Assembly (NCBI GenBank): GCA_050732635.1
Contig: JBOHRE010000019.1
Location: 1-44,632, forward strand
Source of the DNA: JBOHRE01 sp050732635
GTDB taxonomy: Bacteria; Gemmatimonadota; Gemmatimonadetes; Longimicrobiales; RSA9
Reading direction: 5' to 3'
Length of the DNA stretch: 44,632 nucleotides
The position numbers and the translations under genes are program-made. A model generated the notes under the pieces. That model was not told the DNA's origin, did no database searches, and saw only the letters and a program-made list of their open reading frames with translations. The number at the start of each line of letters is the position of its first letter. Within the stretch, counting starts at the first letter, position 1. Of the stretch, positions 42,841 through 44,632 are shown piece by piece.

Positions 42841-44286
42841 ATGAGCTTACCGCGTACGGTTGGAGAGTTGAAGCGCAGCGGCTATCCGCGCCGCTCCGTG
42901 AAGGACGAGTTGCGCGCGAACCTGCTGCGCGAGCTGAGCGCGGGTTCGACGCTGTTTCCGGGTATTGTCGGCTATGATGATTCAGTCGTGCCGCAGATCG
43001 TGAACGCGGTGCTCGCGAAGCAGAACTTCATCCTCCTCGGGCTGCGCGGGCAGGCGAAGAGCCGGATCGTGCGCCAGCTCATCGAGCTGCTCGACGCCGA
43101 GATGCCGATCCTGAAGGGCAGTGAGGTCAACGACGATCCGTTCCGGCCGATCTCGAAGCAGGGACGTATGCTGCTCGAGGAGTGCGGCGATGCCGCTCCC
43201 ATCGACTGGCTGCCTCGGGAGGCGCGCTTCGTCGAGAAGCTGGCGACGCCGGACGTCACGATTGCCGACATCATCGGCGACGTGGATCCGATCCGGGCCG
43301 CGCGCGGTGGGCACGTGCTCGCCGACGAGCTGACTATCCACTACGGGCTGCTGCCGCGCGCGAACCGTGGCATCTTCGCAGTGAACGAGCTGCCCGACCT
43401 GTCCGGAAAGATTCAGGTCGGCCTGTTCAACATCATGCAGGAGGGCGACGTCCAGATCAAAGGCTACCCGGTGCGGCTGCCGCTGGATGTACTCCTCGTC
43501 TTCACCGCGAATCCCGAGGACTACACCGCTCGAGGCAAGATCATCACGCCTCTGAAGGATCGGATCGGCGCGCAGATCGCCACACATTATCCGGAAGACG
43601 TCGATACGGGCATGGCCATCACGAAGCAGGAGGCCTGGGTGGCGCGCGGGCCGGTGCTCGAGGTGCCCGACTTCGTCGCCGAGACGATCGAGCGGATCGC
43701 ATTCCTGGCGCGAACCGACAAGCGCGTCGATCAGCGGTCCGGCGTCAGTCAGAGACTGCCGATCACAGTGCTGGAGAATGCGATCTCGAACGCGGAGCGC
43801 CGCAGCGCGATCACCGGCGAGACGCCGATCGTGCCGCGCATCGGTGACGTGTACGCCGCACTGCCGGCGATCTCCGGCAAGCTCGAGCTGGAATACGAAG
43901 GCGAGCTGGTCGGCGCCGACGCGATCGCGCGCGAGTTGGTCTCGCAGGCGGCGGAAGAGACGTATCGCGCGCGAGGCGGTGACGCTGTGGGTGACGCCAC
44001 CGACGAGGTCGTCGACTACTTCGAGAGCGGCGGCGTGCTGCAGCTCTCCGACAGCGCCTCGGGCGACGCCTGCCTCGAAGGGTTCCGCACGGTTTCTGGA
44101 CTGCTGACCGTGGTGGCCGAGCTCGGGCTCGGCAGTGAACGCGCGGGCGTGACCGCCGCGGCGTGCGAGCTGGTTCTGGAGGCGTTGGTCGCACAGCGGC
44201 GCATCAGCCGCTCCGACCTGGGCGCGTACCAGCGGACACCGCGCGCGCGGCCGCCGAAGGGGCCGATCGGACCCTTCGAGGTCTAG
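42841..44286 (+). CDS. Magnesium-chelatase-like AAA+ ATPase
   Basis: The product is 481 residues and starts three bases after the NUDIX stop, with CAGGAG upstream. Walker A is GLRGQAKS (67-74), Walker B is GIFAVNELPDL with Asn182-Glu183 in place of the usual Asp-Glu, sensor 1 is FTANPED (Asn224), and the arginine-finger region is TPLKDRIGAQI (Arg241). The pattern is that of the BchI/MoxR clade, with the helix-2 insert QVGLFNIMQEGDVQIKGYPV. A C-terminal part (residues 360-481) is less conserved. Members usually work with a VWA-domain partner, which is not in the window. Cobalt or magnesium chelation is not implied. The end of this gene overlaps mutY on the other strand. Confidence 0.88.
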   Translation: MSLPRTVGELKRSGYPRRSVKDELRANLLRELSAGSTLFPGIVGYDDSVVPQIVNAVLAKQNFILLGLRGQAKSRIVRQLIELLDAEMPILKGSEVNDDPFRPISKQGRMLLEECGDAAPIDWLPREARFVEKLATPDVTIADIIGDVDPIRAARGGHVLADELTIHYGLLPRANRGIFAVNELPDLSGKIQVGLFNIMQEGDVQIKGYPVRLPLDVLLVFTANPEDYTARGKIITPLKDRIGAQIATHYPEDVDTGMAITKQEAWVARGPVLEVPDFVAETIERIAFLARTDKRVDQRSGVSQRLPITVLENAISNAERRSAITGETPIVPRIGDVYAALPAISGKLELEYEGELVGADAIARELVSQAAEETYRARGGDAVGDATDEVVDYFESGGVLQLSDSASGDACLEGFRTVSGLLTVVAELGLGSERAGVTAAACELVLEALVAQRRISRSDLGAYQRTPRARPPKGPIGPFEV

Positions 44287-44632
44287 ACGGGCAGGCAGCC
44301 GACGGTCCGCCAGGAGGGCCGAGCGTGGCTGACAGGATCCGGCGCTGGGCGACCGGCAGCGCTGCCTCACGCAAGGCTGCCTCGTCGAACCAGCCGGCGT
44401 CGGTCGCGCCTGGGGTCAGCGCGTCGGTCGTGGCGGTGAGTGCGTAGACGTCGTAGCGGGCGCGGAAGTGGGAGAAGGTGTGCGTGAGGCGTGTGATGGC
44501 GCCCCTGTGCGCGAGTGCGGGTGGCTCGCCCAGCAGGGCGCCGGCGGCGCGCACGGCGGTCTGGCGAGTGGAGCGGCTTGCGGGGGCGACGTCGCCCGGC
44601 AGCTCCCAGAGCCCGCCGAGCAGGCCGCGTGG
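44204..44632 (-). CDS. mutY: A/G-specific adenine glycosylase, C-terminal part (runs off right edge)
   Basis: Only the last 142 codons are in the window; the gene continues beyond it. The visible part is the NUDIX-like OG-recognition domain: RGLLGGLWELPGD at the edge, TRLTHTFSHFRARYDVYAL with the THTFSHF motif, and the end WFDEAALREAALPVAQRRIL. This domain directs MutY to A opposite 8-oxoguanine, where the N-terminal domain removes the adenine. No stop occurs until 44204, so a tail of about 40 residues, Pro/Arg/Ala-rich, follows the domain and overlaps the last 83 bases of the convergent ATPase gene. The Fe-S domain and catalytic Glu/Asp are outside the window. Confidence 0.9.
   Translation of the reverse strand, partial: PRGLLGGLWELPGDVAPASRSTRQTAVRAAGALLGEPPALAHRGAITRLTHTFSHFRARYDVYALTATTDALTPGATDAGWFDEAALREAALPVAQRRILSATLGPPGGPSAACPSRPRRVRSAPSAAARAVSAGTRPGRSG

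Overview
The window is chromosomal DNA from a high-G+C bacterium, most probably a member of Gemmatimonadota. That placement is inference. It rests on a 1,021-residue secreted Asp-box (sortilin/VPS10-like) protein, a secreted 6-bladed beta-propeller with a GNGPGEFQFP motif, a stand-alone SWIB protein, a DUF4097 protein full of DTGSGS repeats, exported hydrolases whose signal peptides end in AQ, and long open frames antisense to genes. Nearly every base is coding. I saw no tRNA, rRNA, CRISPR array, insertion sequence, phage gene or recognisable defence system.

Layout. 1-3040 (+): the end of a low-complexity protein, a strong terminator, a CaiB/BaiF CoA-transferase and a secreted propeller. 3037-8862 (-): the Asp-box protein, a DUF971 protein, an MFS exporter and an endonuclease/exonuclease/phosphatase-fold enzyme. 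8966-12770 (+): proline dehydrogenase and an unusual TolB-propeller/gamma-glutamyltransferase fusion. 12816-16392: a haem block, hemE-hemH (+) facing hemY (-). 16527-17957: SWIB protein (+) and thyX (-). 18184-22863 (+): an APH-type kinase fused to a RapZ C-terminal domain, a MurU-like nucleotidyltransferase, glutamate dehydrogenase, nfuA and a small lipoprotein. 22890-26137: a lipoprotein isoaspartyl peptidase (-), then nfo, an SRPBCC protein and a DUF892 protein (+). 26175-29523 (-): a very compact four-gene unit (PQQ-type sugar dehydrogenase, lipoprotein, SURF1, exported protein). 29524-29816: a repeat-rich spacer. 29817-32405 (-): lon. 32406-32861: the longest spacer. 32862-39253 (+): hutU, a clpP paralogue, a TPR lipoprotein, hutF, DUF4112 and DUF4097 genes. 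39317-41110 (-): a UbiB/ABC1 kinase. 41251-44286 (+): a membrane site-2 protease fused to a NUDIX domain and a magnesium-chelatase-like AAA+ ATPase. 44204-44632 (-): the C-terminus of MutY.

How the genes fit together. Several products feed glutamate: proline dehydrogenase, HutU and HutF (histidine), gamma-glutamyltransferase, isoaspartyl peptidase and glutamate dehydrogenase, which suggests growth on peptides and amino acids. HemE/HemH/HemY, NfuA, SURF1 and UbiB support haem, Fe-S and respiratory-chain assembly. Nfo, MutY and a NUDIX domain point to oxidative-damage repair, and Lon, ClpP and the site-2 protease to proteolysis.

Best candidates for new biology: (1) the kinase-RapZ_C fusion followed by a MurU-like gene, which looks like peptidoglycan amino-sugar recycling with a built-in sensor; (2) the site-2 protease/NUDIX fusion; (3) the tricorn-like N-terminal half joined to a gamma-glutamyltransferase; (4) a hexamer array that repeats a -10-like box upstream of the sugar dehydrogenase; (5) a ClpP whose catalytic Asp is Asn.
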